Assembly: GCF_019649055.1 (NCBI RefSeq)
Contig: NW_026570254.1
Coordinates: forward strand, 1-64,000
DNA: 64,000 bases
Reading direction: 5' to 3'
DNA from: Paramacrobiotus metropolitanus
Lineage: Eukaryota > Tardigrada > Eutardigrada > Parachela > Macrobiotidae
Shown here: positions 46,636 to 58,500 of the stretch, piece after piece
How the letters are laid out: each line of letters opens with the position of its first letter
How positions within the stretch are numbered: position 1 is the stretch's first letter
Notes under the pieces: model-generated
Seen by the model: only the letters and a program-made list of their open reading frames with translations
Databases searched by the model: none
What the model was told of the DNA's origin: nothing
Program-made: the position numbers and the translations under genes

Positions 46636-47790
46636 GTATGGCGGGTTTGTGAAAAATGCCCCGGTGGTTCCCCGCATGTCGGTTCCTCAAAAACGATCCA
46701 CCCAGGGCGGCAAAATTCCCGGACCGGGATCTAAAAAACGGACCCTCCATACTGTTTGTATGGCGGGTTCGTGAAAAATGCCCCGGTGGTTCCCCGCATG
46801 TCAGTTCCTCAAAAACGATCCACCCAGGGCGGGCAAAATTCCCGGACCGGGATCTAACAAACGGACCCTCCATACTATATGTATGGCGGGTTCGTGAAAA
46901 ATGCCCCGGTGGTTCCCCGCATGTCGGTTTTTCAAAAACGAACCAACCGGGCGGACAAAATTCCCGGACCGGGATCTAAAAAACGGACCCTCCTTACTAT
47001 ATGTAGGGGGGGTCGTGAAAAATGCCCCGGTGGTTCCCCGCATGTCGGTTTTTCAAAAACGAACCAACCGGGCGGGCAAAATTACCGGACCGGAATCTAA
47101 AAAACGGATCCTCCATACTAAACGTATGGCGGGTTCGTGAAAAATGCCCCGGTGGTTCACCGCATGTCGGTTCCCCAAAAACGCATCAACCGGGCGGGCA
47201 AAATTCCCGGACCGGGTCCAAAAAAACGGGCCGTCCATACTATATGTATGGCGGGTTCGTGAAAAATGCCCCGGTGGTTCCCCGCATGTCGGTTCCCCAA
47301 AAACGCATCAACCGGGCGGGCAAAATTCCCGGACCGGGATCTAAAAAACGGACCCTCCATACTGTTTGTATGGCGGGTTCGTGAAAAATGCCCCGGTGGT
47401 TCCCCGCATGTCGGTTCCCCAAAAACGCATGAACCGGGCGGGCAAAATTCCCGGACCGGGTCCAAAACGGGCCGTCCATACTATATGTATGGCGGGTTCG
47501 TGAAAATGCCCCGGTGGTTCCCGCGTGTCGGTTCCTCAAAACGCATTAACCGGGCGGGCAAAATTCCCGGACCGGGTCCAAAAACGGGCCGTCCATACTA
47601 TATGTATGGCGGGTTCGTGAAAATGCCCCGGTGGTTCCCCGCATGTCGGTTCCCAAAACGCATCAACCGGGCGGGCAAAATTCCCGGACCGGGTCCAAAA
47701 CGGGCCGTCCATACTAGATGTATGGCGGGTTCGTGAAAATGCCCTGGTGGTTCCCCGCATGTCGGTTCCCCAAAAACGCTCCACCCGGGC
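46636..47790. repeat. Satellite array: ten copies of a 116-123-bp GC-rich unit
   Basis: The unit begins GTATGGCGGGTTCGTGAAAA and contains CCCCGGTGGTTCCCCGCATG and GGGCAAAATTCCCGGACCGG. Starts are at 46636, 46758, 46881, 47003, 47124, 47246, 47368, 47487, 47604 and 47720, the last copy partial. Two variants of the linker occur (GGATCTAAAAAACGGACC and GGGTCCAAAAAACGGGCC). The later units shrink from 122 to 116 bp through loss of bases in homopolymer runs. Few stop codons occur in any frame, which creates long spurious ORFs on both strands. Confidence 0.95.
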
Positions 47791-48065
47791 CGGTCTGTAT
47801 GAGTGTACCGGGTCCAAATTTACGATCTCCTTGCATTTACTGCACCAGGTCCGTCAAAATAACCCGGTTAGTTTTTCGATTTTTGGACTACCTTCTCAAT
47901 TCAGCGGGCTGCGCCCCTGCACCCTTGCTTAATGGGGCTCCGCCCCAACCCCGGCCAGGGGCTTGGCCCCTGGACCCCGGGACCCAGCTCTCCGCATGTC
48001 GCACCGCAGATTAAAAACGCTCGCTCGCTTCGCTCGCTCGCTTGATTACTTACCTTAGGAGGCTA
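47791..48065. other. GC-rich palindromic flank of the satellite array
   Basis: Contains small perfect hairpins such as GGGGCTCCGCCCC (47934-47946) and CCAGGGGCTTGGCCCCTGG (47955-47973), then a low-complexity CGCT-type run (48019-48043). No gene. Confidence 0.55.
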
Positions 48066-48680
48066 GCAGCATAATATGTAACAAAACAAGATGAGCATGG
48101 ATGAATATTGGCTTACGACTATTTAAAATCACGTCGCATCTGCATGTGTTGACTGTGTTGCATAGTCAGAATGGCAAGGCCGTATAGCTACTTATTCAGA
48201 ATGGTTGCCTGCGGTGAGAATCGTGGAGTAATGACCTTTTGCCCCTAAAGTTTTTTGGTTCATGGCTCAGCTGCTAAGTTTCTGCTTCTTCTACTGAATC
48301 CGACTGAATCTGAGAAGCTACTGTAGTGTCTTATCAGTGGGCGAAGTGATTTGTTAAGTGTTCACTCAGTCAGGGGAGCACAAGAAACGCAGAGGCGAAG
48401 CCGAAAATTTTTCTTGATCAGACTTATCATGCTCGTGGCACTAGAGCTGCCCATCTTAACCCTATGGCATCCATGGTAACAAGCTTTTCAGTGACCACGG
48501 GGCCTACCGCGATCGCGATGGCGAAAGGTCAAGAGTCTAAGAACACTCCCCAAACTGGGAGGATTCGTGTGCAATTTGAAGCAGAAAAATCGATTGAGTA
48601 GAAGCGGAGATCATGCGTTACAATCAGGAGAGGCCGAAGGGCTGCAAGAGATGTTTAGTATTCATATAACCAGTTTACGG
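48066..48680. repeat. Diverged duplicated unit, copy 1
   Basis: Shares many blocks in the same order with 49370-49960: GATGAATATTGGCTTACGAC, CAGAATGGCAA, AACCATGGTAACAAGCTTTT-like, AGTGACCAC, GAGTAGAAGC, AGGCCGAA, and a terminal GAGATGTTTAGTATTCATAT. The spacing between copies is about 1,290-1,310 bp. The unit has no intact ORF, so it is a decayed repeat rather than a gene. Confidence 0.7.
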
Positions 48681-48864
48681 GATCTACATCCGTACATGAC
48701 TTTTGTGCCGCTTCTTAGTTTCAAACTTTCGCCCTACCTTAATTCCGGCCGCTCAAGAAAACTGAAAGTATAACAAATCTGAGGAAACCTAAGTAACATA
48801 AGAAAATTTTAAGAATTCTCAGAAACATAAGAAACCTACGAGAACTAAGAAGCCCAAGAAAACA

Positions 48865-48980
48865 AAGAAACCTAAGAAACCTAAGAAACCTAAGAAACCT
48901 AAGAAACCTAAGAAACCTAAGAAACCTAAGAAACCTAAGAAACCTAAGAAACCTAAGAAACCTAAGAAACCTAAGAATCC
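48865..48980. repeat. Nonamer minisatellite (AAGAAACCT)n, about 12 copies
   Basis: Near-perfect 9-bp tandem repeat with degenerate copies extending back to about 48780. One frame reads as (Lys-Lys-Pro)n and ends at a stop near 49001, but there is no start codon or recognisable upstream exon, so I treat it as simple repeat DNA. Confidence 0.9.
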
Positions 48981-49369
48981 GAAGACATCTAAGAAAGCTT
49001 AGTTAACAGAACCTGAGATGATTAGGTATTTTGAAACGCCAGGTTCATAATGGTATTTTGTTGCGCATTTACAATTTTTGCATGAATTGTTAGCGAAGCG
49101 AGGCCGAAAGGCGCGATTTGTCTTTGTCGCTCTGCGTTAGCTCATGTATGTCTATGGAGGCCCATAGCAGCAAGTCGTTTTTTTGGGGGCTGTCTTGCCC
49201 TCTTGAGGCGCACAATATTCGCAGTGTTCCTATGTCACTCGCGACGTTGCGACGATTCCGGCGCACTTTACCGCGTCAAAATCGGACCATCCGTTCGCCC
49301 GATCATCGTGGTCGTCTGCTTAGCATGTATAAGAGGTTACGGATGTAGATAACCAAAGACCTGCTAGAG

Positions 49370-49960
49370 ATGTTTAGTATTCATATAATAGATAACAAGC
49401 TGAGCACGGATGAATATTGGCTTACGACGATTTTAAAAACTTTGTATTTCATGTGCAGTATATTGTTTAGCATGCAATTCAGTTTCCCAAAACGTCAGAA
49501 TGGCAAAGCCAGACAATTGCTCAGGATGGTTGTCCGCGACGAGCGTACTGCGTTGTTGACCTTTCACACCTGGAGCTTCTTTTTTGTTAGGTTTCCGTTC
49601 ATTCTACTGAAACTGCCAAATTATTAAGCTACTCTAGCAAATGCAGCGGCCAGCCCGTGGGACACAAGAAAAGCAGAGGGCAAGCCGACGCTTTTCTTGT
49701 TGTTTGAGCGCAGTATAATGTGCCCCTGGTAACAGCCCAGCCATGTTGGCCCTATGGCAACCATGGTAACAAGCTTTTGAGTGACCACTGGACTTGATAT
49801 TGTGAAGATAGCAAACAACGACTGGTCTTAGATCACCCGCCAGACCGCGAGGTTTTTAGAACACTTTGAAGCAGTAAAATCGGATGAGTAGAAGCTGAGA
49901 TTACCGCGGTCTAACGAGAGAGGCCGAAAACCTGCAAGAGATGTTTAGTATTCATATAAC
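49370..49960. repeat. Diverged duplicated unit, copy 2
   Basis: Second copy of the unit at 48066-48680, with the same block order and a terminal GAGATGTTTAGTATTCATAT at about 49938. The same terminal motif also occurs at about 49367 at its left edge, so each unit seems bounded by this 20-mer. Confidence 0.7.
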
Positions 49961-49964
49961 AAAA

Positions 49965-50886
49965 TAATCAGCTGACTGCCAGTCCAAATCGCACCGATAG
50001 TCGTAAGTACTAATAATAATATATAGTCTACTCGTACTAATACGGCTTCGCTTATTTACAGTGTGATTCGCTTCTTTCAAGTTACAGTATTTGTAAAAAT
50101 TTCGAACCGCCAGTTACAATTCTTCTTCTGACCCTACCGATTAACACAAACCCAAACAAAAAATCTTATTATTTTATGGTAAAAAAACAACAACTTAAGT
50201 CTCATCACACTGCAGAAATTACTGTGACGTATATCACCAGACACGCCTTTCTATGTGTGACGTAATGACCGTCTGCGGTTCTTGTTTTAACTTTTGCAGT
50301 GTGGTGATTTAGCAGTGATTTTTCTTTTTTGTTTAGGAAAAATTGAGAATATAAATAATAGATTAAAAAGTTTAAATAATCTGGGTTGTCGTTTTGTTGC
50401 GAATTTGTGTGCCTAACGAACTTTGATCCCGCATTGATGAGCGCGTTCCTGCGAAGACTGCGCTCCTTCTTCGGATTATTCCGCCAAATAGCCTCAGTGG
50501 GCGAACAAGAGCTCCCACAGGTTCGACATAGTAAGCATGCTTTTCTTGTGATCTTATCGTGGTAAGTTGTACTAGCATCTTATGGTTTCCGGTTTCCAAA
50601 TTTACGCGACTTGGACTTGTATTCGTTACGGAGTTCGTTGTCGAAAGTTCGTGTCGTTATATTTTACATTATATTAGCACCAGCGACTCGATTCACTTAG
50701 CTGCATCTTGCCTCGTGCTTTGTGTCAGTTCAACATTTTGCAGTCTAAACTCTAAACCTTTAACGGTGACTTTAACCTGTGGGATAGGTTGGAGAGAAAG
50801 CGCAACAAGCTCCCATTATCGGTCGTATTTCCCTTGATCCCCATCTTAAATCTGCGGAAGTTTTTGGAAATTTCTCTCAGCCAGTC
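49965..50886. other. Upstream region of the KGD4 gene
   Basis: Mostly non-coding. An ATG at 50437 opens a short exon-like ORF (MSAFLRRLRSFFGLFRQIAS...) ending at a possible donor GTAAGCAT (50530). It looks like a mitochondrial presequence, but I find no following exon for it. Confidence 0.35.
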
Positions 50887-51537
50887 ATGGCATCCGTAGC
50901 GACGAAAATAGCAAACGTAAGTGCGAAATGCAGATCTTTATATTACGGAGGTTACGTGTTTTTTTGCTTTTCTGTTTCTCCGCGGTTATATGATGTAATT
51001 TAAAGGTTCGTTCTTGTTGGTTTAGTTAAAGCCCCATGTCCCTTTGATAAGGTTCCGGTATAGAAAAGACCTTACTGGGAAAAATGTTTCAGGTAAATAT
51101 CGAAGAGTTTTGTTGTGGTTATTTTGGTTATTTTCCTTGCGGGCTGCAAATATTAGGTTTTCTTACGTCTTACGAGAAACAGTCACCATGTACAGTACAC
51201 TTCGCTGTATCAACGGTAGCCGTGCTGGGCACAATGCTATGTAGATTCTGTATTTGAAATCATTTAGAAAGCGTTCTAAAAAATTATTATGTCTGAGTTT
51301 TGATTGAATAACATCTGTTGCAGTTGTCTATAGATATTTTTGTTGCGATTAGCAGGATTGGCTGCTCCGTCGACAAAAAAAGACACATCACCTTCTACGG
51401 CATCCTCAAGCCGGTCTCCCATGACTGCTTTTGATGAGCCTCCGTCAGGATTCAAAAGATTACCGATAAGCGAAGAAGAAATATTTGCGATAAACACCGG
51501 CGGTGTTCCTTTTTCGCGACCTGCGAAAGCGAAATGA
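50887..51537 (+). CDS. MRPS36: KGD4/MRPS36-like subunit of 2-oxoglutarate dehydrogenase
   Basis: This small mitochondrial protein (KGD4, also annotated MRPS36) tethers the E3 component to the E1-E2 core of the 2-oxoglutarate dehydrogenase complex in the TCA cycle. Exons 50887-50916, 51026-51092 and 51356-51537 join in phase and give 92 residues (human 103). The conserved N-terminal signature KPHVPLIRFRYRKDL matches human KPHTPLIRFPDRRD, and NVSGLAAPS follows as in the human NVSEALRSAGLPS. The C terminus has LPISEEEIFAINTGGV, matching the human VSQEEMEFIQRGG. The middle is Ser/Pro-rich and variable, as in the family. Confidence 0.85.
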
Positions 51538-51539
51538 AG

Positions 51540-51970
51540 GCAGTTAGTTTGATTGTGATATGTAACGCTGTACCGCGCCTTGACGCCTGTTTTCGAGTGG
51601 TGTTGTATTTGTTATTTCAGATGACTACCGAGTAGTAAGTTATTAGCTCGCCTGCCTGTTAACCTTGTTGATTGTATTTTTTCTTGAAGAGTTTCTGAAA
51701 TTTTGGACAGTTTTTATGGATAGTTTGCTTTGTGCGGTGTAATGTTCTGGTCGCCTTTGCAAGTGTACTTGTAGTCTTGTTGTTAATAGCAGAAGAAATT
51801 TTTCCCCAGTGTTACGCATCCAGTGGTAGTTGGTACCGGTATAGAAAAGCAGCAATTGCTTTATTTATTGATTATACGGCATAGTCATTAATGGTTATAT
51901 TATTGCCGACGAAAGCAAGAAATTGTCATATCAAACTACAAGCGCGCATATTTTTCTCGGCATGAGTATG
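51540..51970. other. Gene-free spacer
   Basis: 3' flank of the KGD4 gene. I see no feature beyond AT-rich sequence. Confidence 0.35.
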
Positions 51971-51976
51971 CATTGA

Positions 51977-52244
51977 CACAGAACTGAGCCTCCTGGCACA
52001 TCTCAAACAGTTCGCAAACACCAAAGTGGCGAAGTACCGTGACATCACACCGCACTACATATTCCGTGCAGTAGGCGTCGAAACACTAGGACCTTTGGGA
52101 CCAAACGCCTTTCGCATGGTCTCCGAACTCGGGAAGATAATACGACAAAAAACAAGCGAGATACGGGCGATCAAGTATCTGCGCCAGCGGTTCGGCGTTG
52201 AAATCCAATACGGGAATGCAGCCTCTGTTATGGGAACAGGCTGA
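51977..52244 (+). pseudogene. Retroelement reverse-transcriptase C-terminal fragment
   Basis: An open stretch reads LSLLAHLKQFANTKVAKYRD, ITPHYIFRAVGVETLGPLGP, then SELGKIIRQK and RQRFGVEIQYGNAASVMGTG, ending in a stop. The pattern of PHY.F..V.VETLGP...FL.ELG and QR..V.IQ.GNA.S..GT is the usual C-terminal tail of invertebrate non-LTR retrotransposon ORFs. The upstream part of the polymerase is missing, so this is a dead fragment. Confidence 0.6.
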
Positions 52245-52499
52245 ACAGCACGGCTAATTAGATTATCTGATGATTTGTTTTGTATACTTAGGCGCCTATA
52301 CCTTTTGTCGGTGGAGGCTGTACAATCAGTATATCTTTAGTTTGATAGAAAAACTGTGACTTTGGTACCACCAATCAAATTAAGGTTGAATACAGAAAAA
52401 AACACCAAGGCTTGCCCTTTATACACCTGTGATGCCTTCGTAACACCATCGAAAGGGGGAAGGCGTTGACAGGGTATGTAACTTGCCGACGCATCATCC

Positions 52500-52790
52500 A
52501 TGGCTTTGCTCAATATGTCGCAGCAACGTTTCCATCAACCTGGCCGAAGCAACAGCACCGCAAGCAGAGTGGGACAAGACCGCACAGCAAGTGCCGTTAC
52601 ATCTCGCGGACTACTGTACTTGATCAGCCCGATGGGCTTCAAAACGTTGGGACTATGGAGACCGGAAACTACTCGCTTGCTAAATAAACTTCAGAAAAAG
52701 GTTCGACAGGATGCAGGCGGAAGGCGAGCCATAAAATGTTTTGTGGCTCGTGTTCCGCCTGCATCCGGCCTGTCGAACCTATAAAATATA
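52500..52790 (+). pseudogene. Second, more decayed copy of the same retroelement tail
   Basis: The segment SPMGFKTLGLWRPETTRLLN then KLQKKVRQ and RRAIKCF aligns in order with VGVETLGPLGPNAFRMVSEL, GKIIRQK and IRAIKYL of the fragment about 550 bp upstream. Its end runs into a fold-back (52700-52779). It has no start region and is diverged throughout. Confidence 0.4.
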
Positions 52791-52830
52791 AAACATGTTG
52801 AACTTTGTCGCAGATATTAATGTCTGCGAC
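52700..52830. repeat. Two adjacent fold-back hairpins
   Basis: GGTTCGACAGG (52700-52710) pairs with CCTGTCGAACC (52769-52779), and the arms continue inward (ATGCAGGCGGAA against TTCCGCCTGCAT; CGAGCCA against TGGCTCG). This gives about 38 paired bases with a small bulge. A second, smaller hairpin has arms GTCGCAGA (52807-52814) and TCTGCGAC (52823-52830). Confidence 0.8.
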
Positions 52831-52869
52831 CATATGATCAGCATAGAAATTCAACAAAGAAATCTAACC

Positions 52870-55550
52870 CTTGTATTTGATTAACGATGAAAGTTTTACC
52901 GGTGCCCGGTGAATCGGGAAAATTCGGAAAATCGCGACTTGAGCTGGTTTTTGAGAATGTTCATTACATCATGTCGGTAAAACTTGAAATTAATCGAACA
53001 GAGTCTTCCCAGTGTGGAAAACAAATCAACCACAAACCCATGAAAGTGAGGGGGAAATCGTGGTACCAGAAGAAAATTAAAGAAGAACGAAACTGGCCCG
53101 ACTCCAAGTTAATGACCTGGTGGCGATCGAATATATCCCTGTGTACGGTCATGATCAGTCAGTCAGAAGTCTTGTGGACGCATTAATTGGCTTATGCTGA
53201 TGCTTATGCTTGGCGCATTGGCTTATGCTTATGAGAAGTTATGATCTTTGCTGGACAAGTAAATCCAGAGCTAGCGCAACCAACCTCCGAAGCGACGACT
53301 TTTGAGTGGTACCTGAGAATTGAAATAGTACGAAATGGAACATTACCACTCCCACTAAGAGTGGCGGGACGAAGAAACACATCCGTGAGTAATCATTATT
53401 GACAGTAACCGCAACCGATGTTACGTAAGGTAACCGCAGTCGACTTGCGACTACCAACTAGTCAGAAACGTTTGCCGTTGTACTGTTGGGGTAGATGTAC
53501 TGGCGGTGTGAAAACGATAAATATTAATAGGAAGCTCCAAAACGCTCTCGGAACCATAAAAACGTTGGAAAGACTAATAAGGTCTTCGCTGCAGACAGTG
53601 GCGCAGCGGAAACTCCCGCTAAGTCTGAACTCATATGCGCAACGTGCGAGTTTTCTCGTGCGTAGACAACATGTATTGCGGAAATTACAGCAGAACTGTT
53701 TGTTCCTGGATCTGAAGTTCTGAACTGCAGTAATTGTTTTACAGCGCACTACTAACTGATCCAGCACATCCAGTCGTATTACCAAAGACGTGTTAGTATA
53801 TATTGTATTTTATGATAGATCTTGTAATATCTGTAGTGCTGAAATTTTGTCATTTCTGGAAAGCGAAAGTACTAAGAAAAGAAATATTTTCCAGCACCTA
53901 CTCACCATCCTTCAGTACTTAGCAAAATCGCACAAAAATTGCCGGATGTTATCGCAACAAGCGATACAAACACCTGTATATACCTCTTTGGTGGTTACAG
54001 CTTTTATCGCTCTAGCAGCCGGTAACCGATTACTGCAGCTGTCTGTCGGAAATAACACTTCTTTCCGTTGAGAGAATTCGTGCGGCACCTTTAAATCTAA
54101 GAAAAACAGCCTCAAAATTGATAAGGTTATCCTCTTTGTTTGACGTTTGTTATTTCTAGCCGCGTTAGAAGCCCTTGCACCATATTACACATATACTGCC
54201 GACAGTCTGCTAGCTAATTCATATTGGCATTTCCTACGACAGGAATCCCGCTAAGTAAGGTCATGCACAAAAATGTGCAAGAGCTAATGGCCAGTAACTC
54301 AGCTTTATCTAACTCTACGTCTTATATTGGTATTATGGTAAGCCGGTAAACCGTTCAGGATTCTAACCAAGAACCTTTTTTAGCAGAAAGTCATGCGAGC
54401 CTGTATGACGGTAAGATTGTGTGAACGTTTTCTGAGTACTGTATTAAGTGTACGAATTAGGGAAATCATATTTTTTTTATTTTTGCAGTCACATACAGAG
54501 TACATAGCAGTCACTACGTATACGACCGACATTGCACAATCAAGAATTAAAAAAACAACCAAAATAAATGTTATCAAATACTTTGTTCTTTCAAAACAAA
54601 TTTAGGAATTATGTATACAAAGGCTGCGCATCAAGCCGCATGTTGATTCCAACTAGTCGATTCGAAAATAAAAATGCGTATGATAATAAAATATTGTTAG
54701 CAAAAAATTTCACATGTGCCAGCAAACTTTTGTACAAATACTCATGATCATCTAAACTTGCAAGGCAAAATTTCAAAGCGATAAATGACCCTATGATTTT
54801 GTCCAATAACTACACGAAGCAGGCGGGTCTGTGAGAGTGAGCGCATTACTGTTCTCCATTAAGCAGGTAGTAAAAGACTAAAAGACGAAGAGAAAATGGA
54901 GCTTGAATAAGTCCCAAGCAGTTTTGCGCCTTACCTGGTTAGTATTAAATGTTTTAACGAGATACATGCAAACATATGGCTCGTCCTATGCGATAGACGG
55001 CCCCTCATTCAATCTTTGATTAGCGGTTCACGATAAATCAAAAATCTTCGTTCACTACGAGTATGTAGTGAATATATCCGCTTTATCGATAAGGCTCATT
55101 ATTCTTCCGCAACTGTGTCGTGCCACTTTCGCCTATCATTAGCGCATTTTGCCGAGTTTTTACAAACTGTTACGTACTAAGAGGCACAGTGATACCTGTT
55201 TTACTTACACATGATTTGAACAGCAATATCTGGAATCCCGGTACAAATTATTAATGCATACCGGCAAAGAAGATCATGCACCGCTGTAGTATTTTATCTG
55301 TTGCCCTTTTGCTGGACACAGTTTCGAGGACGACGGTACTGAAAGGGTTATGCTTGATTTCCAGCATGAATAATTAATCTGTGATGATTTGTCGTTCAGG
55401 ATTTTGTCTCAATTAAAACTTTTCGGCTATGTTGCGGATTATAAATATATCAATAAGTGGAAGCCAAAACGTCGACTGAAGCCCAAACGTCGACTAAAGC
55501 TCATCCATCCATGATCTTTTTATGCCAAAAAGATCCGTAGCGTATTTTCT
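52870..55550. other. 2.7-kb stretch without recognised genes
   Basis: ORFs of 90-101 codons (52887-53186, 53418-53723, 53790-54071) show no family signature and are overlapped by ORFs on the other strand. A short GCTTATGCT-type repeat lies at 53188-53236. The copy of ATGCACCGCTGTAG at 55276-55289 matches one at 38332-38345. The BMPER promoter is presumably near the right end. Confidence 0.4.
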
Positions 55551-55556
55551 CCATTC

Positions 55557-58500
55557 ATGCCATCCATATTTAATTCGTGGACGCGGCGTCCTACGCAACC
55601 TTTATGGAGTATTGTACTGGTGATAACAGCATTTTTGTATGTGATAACGTGGAGAAATTGGGTTGTTTCAGGACAATTTTTACAAGGTAATAAGCGTATG
55701 GCGCCAGTGACGGCTTGGCCGAAGCGTCGAGAAGCTATACACGGCGCCTAATTCGAATGTTGACTGCGACTAGATTGTCATTTGCGCGAGCGTTTACGTT
55801 AACAGCGTTGGCTACTGGCGGCTACTTGAAGCGCGACCGACAGCCTCTTGGACATAGTAAAACAGGACATTTACCGGCAATTGAATATTAAATTAAACGG
55901 TCTACCGGGTTACAAGATGCACGTTCCGTGCATACGCTGTGTTTGTTCGTAAATTTGTTCACATGTCCCACTAAAATTTAAAATTAACCCTTACAGGAGA
56001 ACCGGCATACTGCTCCAGCGAAGGTGCTATTGTGAATGTTCCACAGATTACCAACAATCCCTGCATTACTTGCAAATGCGAGGTAAGTGAACTGGCATAA
56101 TTAATAAAGAAGGATTTCACTGTAGATGGTACATATTACGATTACGTATCCTTAGTAAAAACGTAAATTTTTTATTACAGACTGCACATATGTACGTAAA
56201 TGCTCCCTGCTACCAAAATTTGTTTGTATAAGATCTAGAAGAAGAGATTTAAAGATTTTTGATATTCAATGGCAGTTGGCTAACTTGGCTGAAATATTTT
56301 CTACTATAAATAAACACGGTTTAATTTACTGTAGCTACTGATACGATGAAAGTATTAACGTTAATGCAATAAAGACAAATGAGTGGACTTTGGCCTGCGT
56401 AAAACTTGTAAGTAGCTAAACAAACAGGACAAATGCGGTCGCGCGACGCATTGATCCGTAATCAAATTATTGCCCATCCCTTTGATAATGGAGTCATTGT
56501 TCTAGACCAATTAGCTGCAGGTATCTTTCAGTGCCTTTTCCAACTGAATGGAAATTATTACATATAGGTTGATATATGGTAGCGTGCTGCTAATAGAGTT
56601 AGACACGGACAGAATTGCCTGGCATCCTCGTAGTAACGACGATACCGCTTCTGTTTTCAGTACGTGAGTCTTGCGCAACGCAAGAACTGCGCCATAAGAT
56701 TTTTTCTTAAGATTTTGACTACCAATCTAATGACATGATAAGTTAAAACAGAAAATGGAATTGTTAAAATGGATTCCAGTATTAATAGTACAGTTTGAGT
56801 TACAAACGTTTTATGAACGTCTGCTGACGTAGTACCATACCCTGACGTAGGTACACTCACCGCCACTACGCTACCAGTACTTGGCGCGGGCAGTCCTGGC
56901 GCATAAATCCCAGGCTCTGTCATGGAATAAAATATTAACAATACCACTCCAGAATTCTTTTAAGCCGCTTGTTTTAATGTAAAGTGTTCTTCATCTTCAG
57001 TTAGGCTTCATAGTTAAATTATCTTGTCTCGATTCATATTCTTTTGTTGAGTGCTCTTAATTTAATCCTTCAGTAATCTTCAGAGTTCACCTACACGAAT
57101 ACAATACTAATACGGCTGCAGCGTAAAATTATCTACAGGAGCATATACACCGAAGCATATTTCCCCGGTTAATCACACGCATGTATTGTCTCTGTAAACA
57201 CACTTAATGCCTGATGCGCTGTACCACAACGCATTTTATTCCTTCGCACTTTATTAAAAGCCGTGTACAATAGGTGTGCTGCCAAAATCAAGATTATCAT
57301 TGTTAAAACCGTAATTAAAAATGTCGGAATTATAAGTGCGTGCACTCGTGCAGTTGTAGGCAACAATTCCAGTCTTTGCATGCATATGTCAACTTTTAGA
57401 ATTAATGCATTTGAAGTTAAAACGAAATTATAATAAAACAACGCAAAAGTTTACATCGTCAGTAATTAAATGATGAGTTTCTCCTGCCGCCTGCCACTTT
57501 AAAATCTTTTGATTGATTCTTCAAAATTTATATGATCACCGGTTGTTTATGATCACAGACTTAATCTCTCACCGGTCAGGTGTTGTTCCCTGCTGGTTCG
57601 CCGGTGCAGCTTCAATGAGAATTGAAAAGTCGACATGACTTTTAAGACATAATTTAAGGCTCTCTTAACTAGCAGACTTATAGGTGCACGAAAGTGTAAT
57701 AAGTCCTTTCTAAATAATTGGAAACGATTATGTCGAAATCGAAGGAAACAAGTCGTGTAATTTCCTCTGTCAGCGATACTAAACACTAAACAGTCAGCTT
57801 GGAGGTTGTCAATTAAACCGTAGAGCAAATGGAGCTTACAAATGTTAAGGGGACTATCGACATGTTATTACTTACTCTTTATCGTTCGCCGACTGCATAT
57901 GCACCTGGAAGATCAACTGCGAAATCTCACTGGATGATATTATCATATTATAAATTTTTTCCAACGTGTTATTAAGTACGTACAATGCCTGCCGCTTTAG
58001 AGTTTTATGTGTAGCAGTAATGAGTGAAGCCACTGTAGTTATTTTTGTGTAACCTTTAAAGTAAATTATGTACGAGTAAGAGTGATACTTACAGTATAAA
58101 TTTTTTTAGCATTACAAAATTACATGTGCAAAGAAAACATGCCCAAAGTCATCGGAGAAGTGTTATTTTCATTTGGACGAAGAAGATAATGAAGAAGACA
58201 AATGCTGCGTTCGTTGTAAAGGATGTTCGATTCAAGGCAAACTGCTCTCCAGTGGGGAAATGTGGACTTCGGACAGCGATTCGTGCGTTACGAATCACTG
58301 CCTGGTATACTTCAAAATCTTACTTTTGTAGATTGTTATTAGTTGCCTCCAAAAATTCTGTTTATATTACAAGGTACTGTATTTGTGTTTGTTGAAATTT
58401 GATTCATGGTGAAGTCGCCTGTTACCTAATTCTGGGAAGGAGATGGCAAAACGATGTACAATATACTCGTACTGAACGGGAAAAACGCTCCACTGGTATT

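Noticed and set aside
46598-47817. Many long overlapping ORFs on both strands (up to 156 codons)
   Set aside because: They are produced by the stop-poor satellite unit. The period (about 122 bp) is not a multiple of three, so the frame moves from copy to copy.
48804-49003. Open frame encoding a (Lys-Lys-Pro)n tail
   Set aside because: It has no start codon, no upstream exon and no non-repeat part, and is explained by the 9-bp tandem repeat.
50437-50529. Exon-like ORF MSAFLRRLRSFFGLFRQIAS... with a donor site
   Set aside because: It has an attractive presequence-like composition, but I could not find any following exon or family match.
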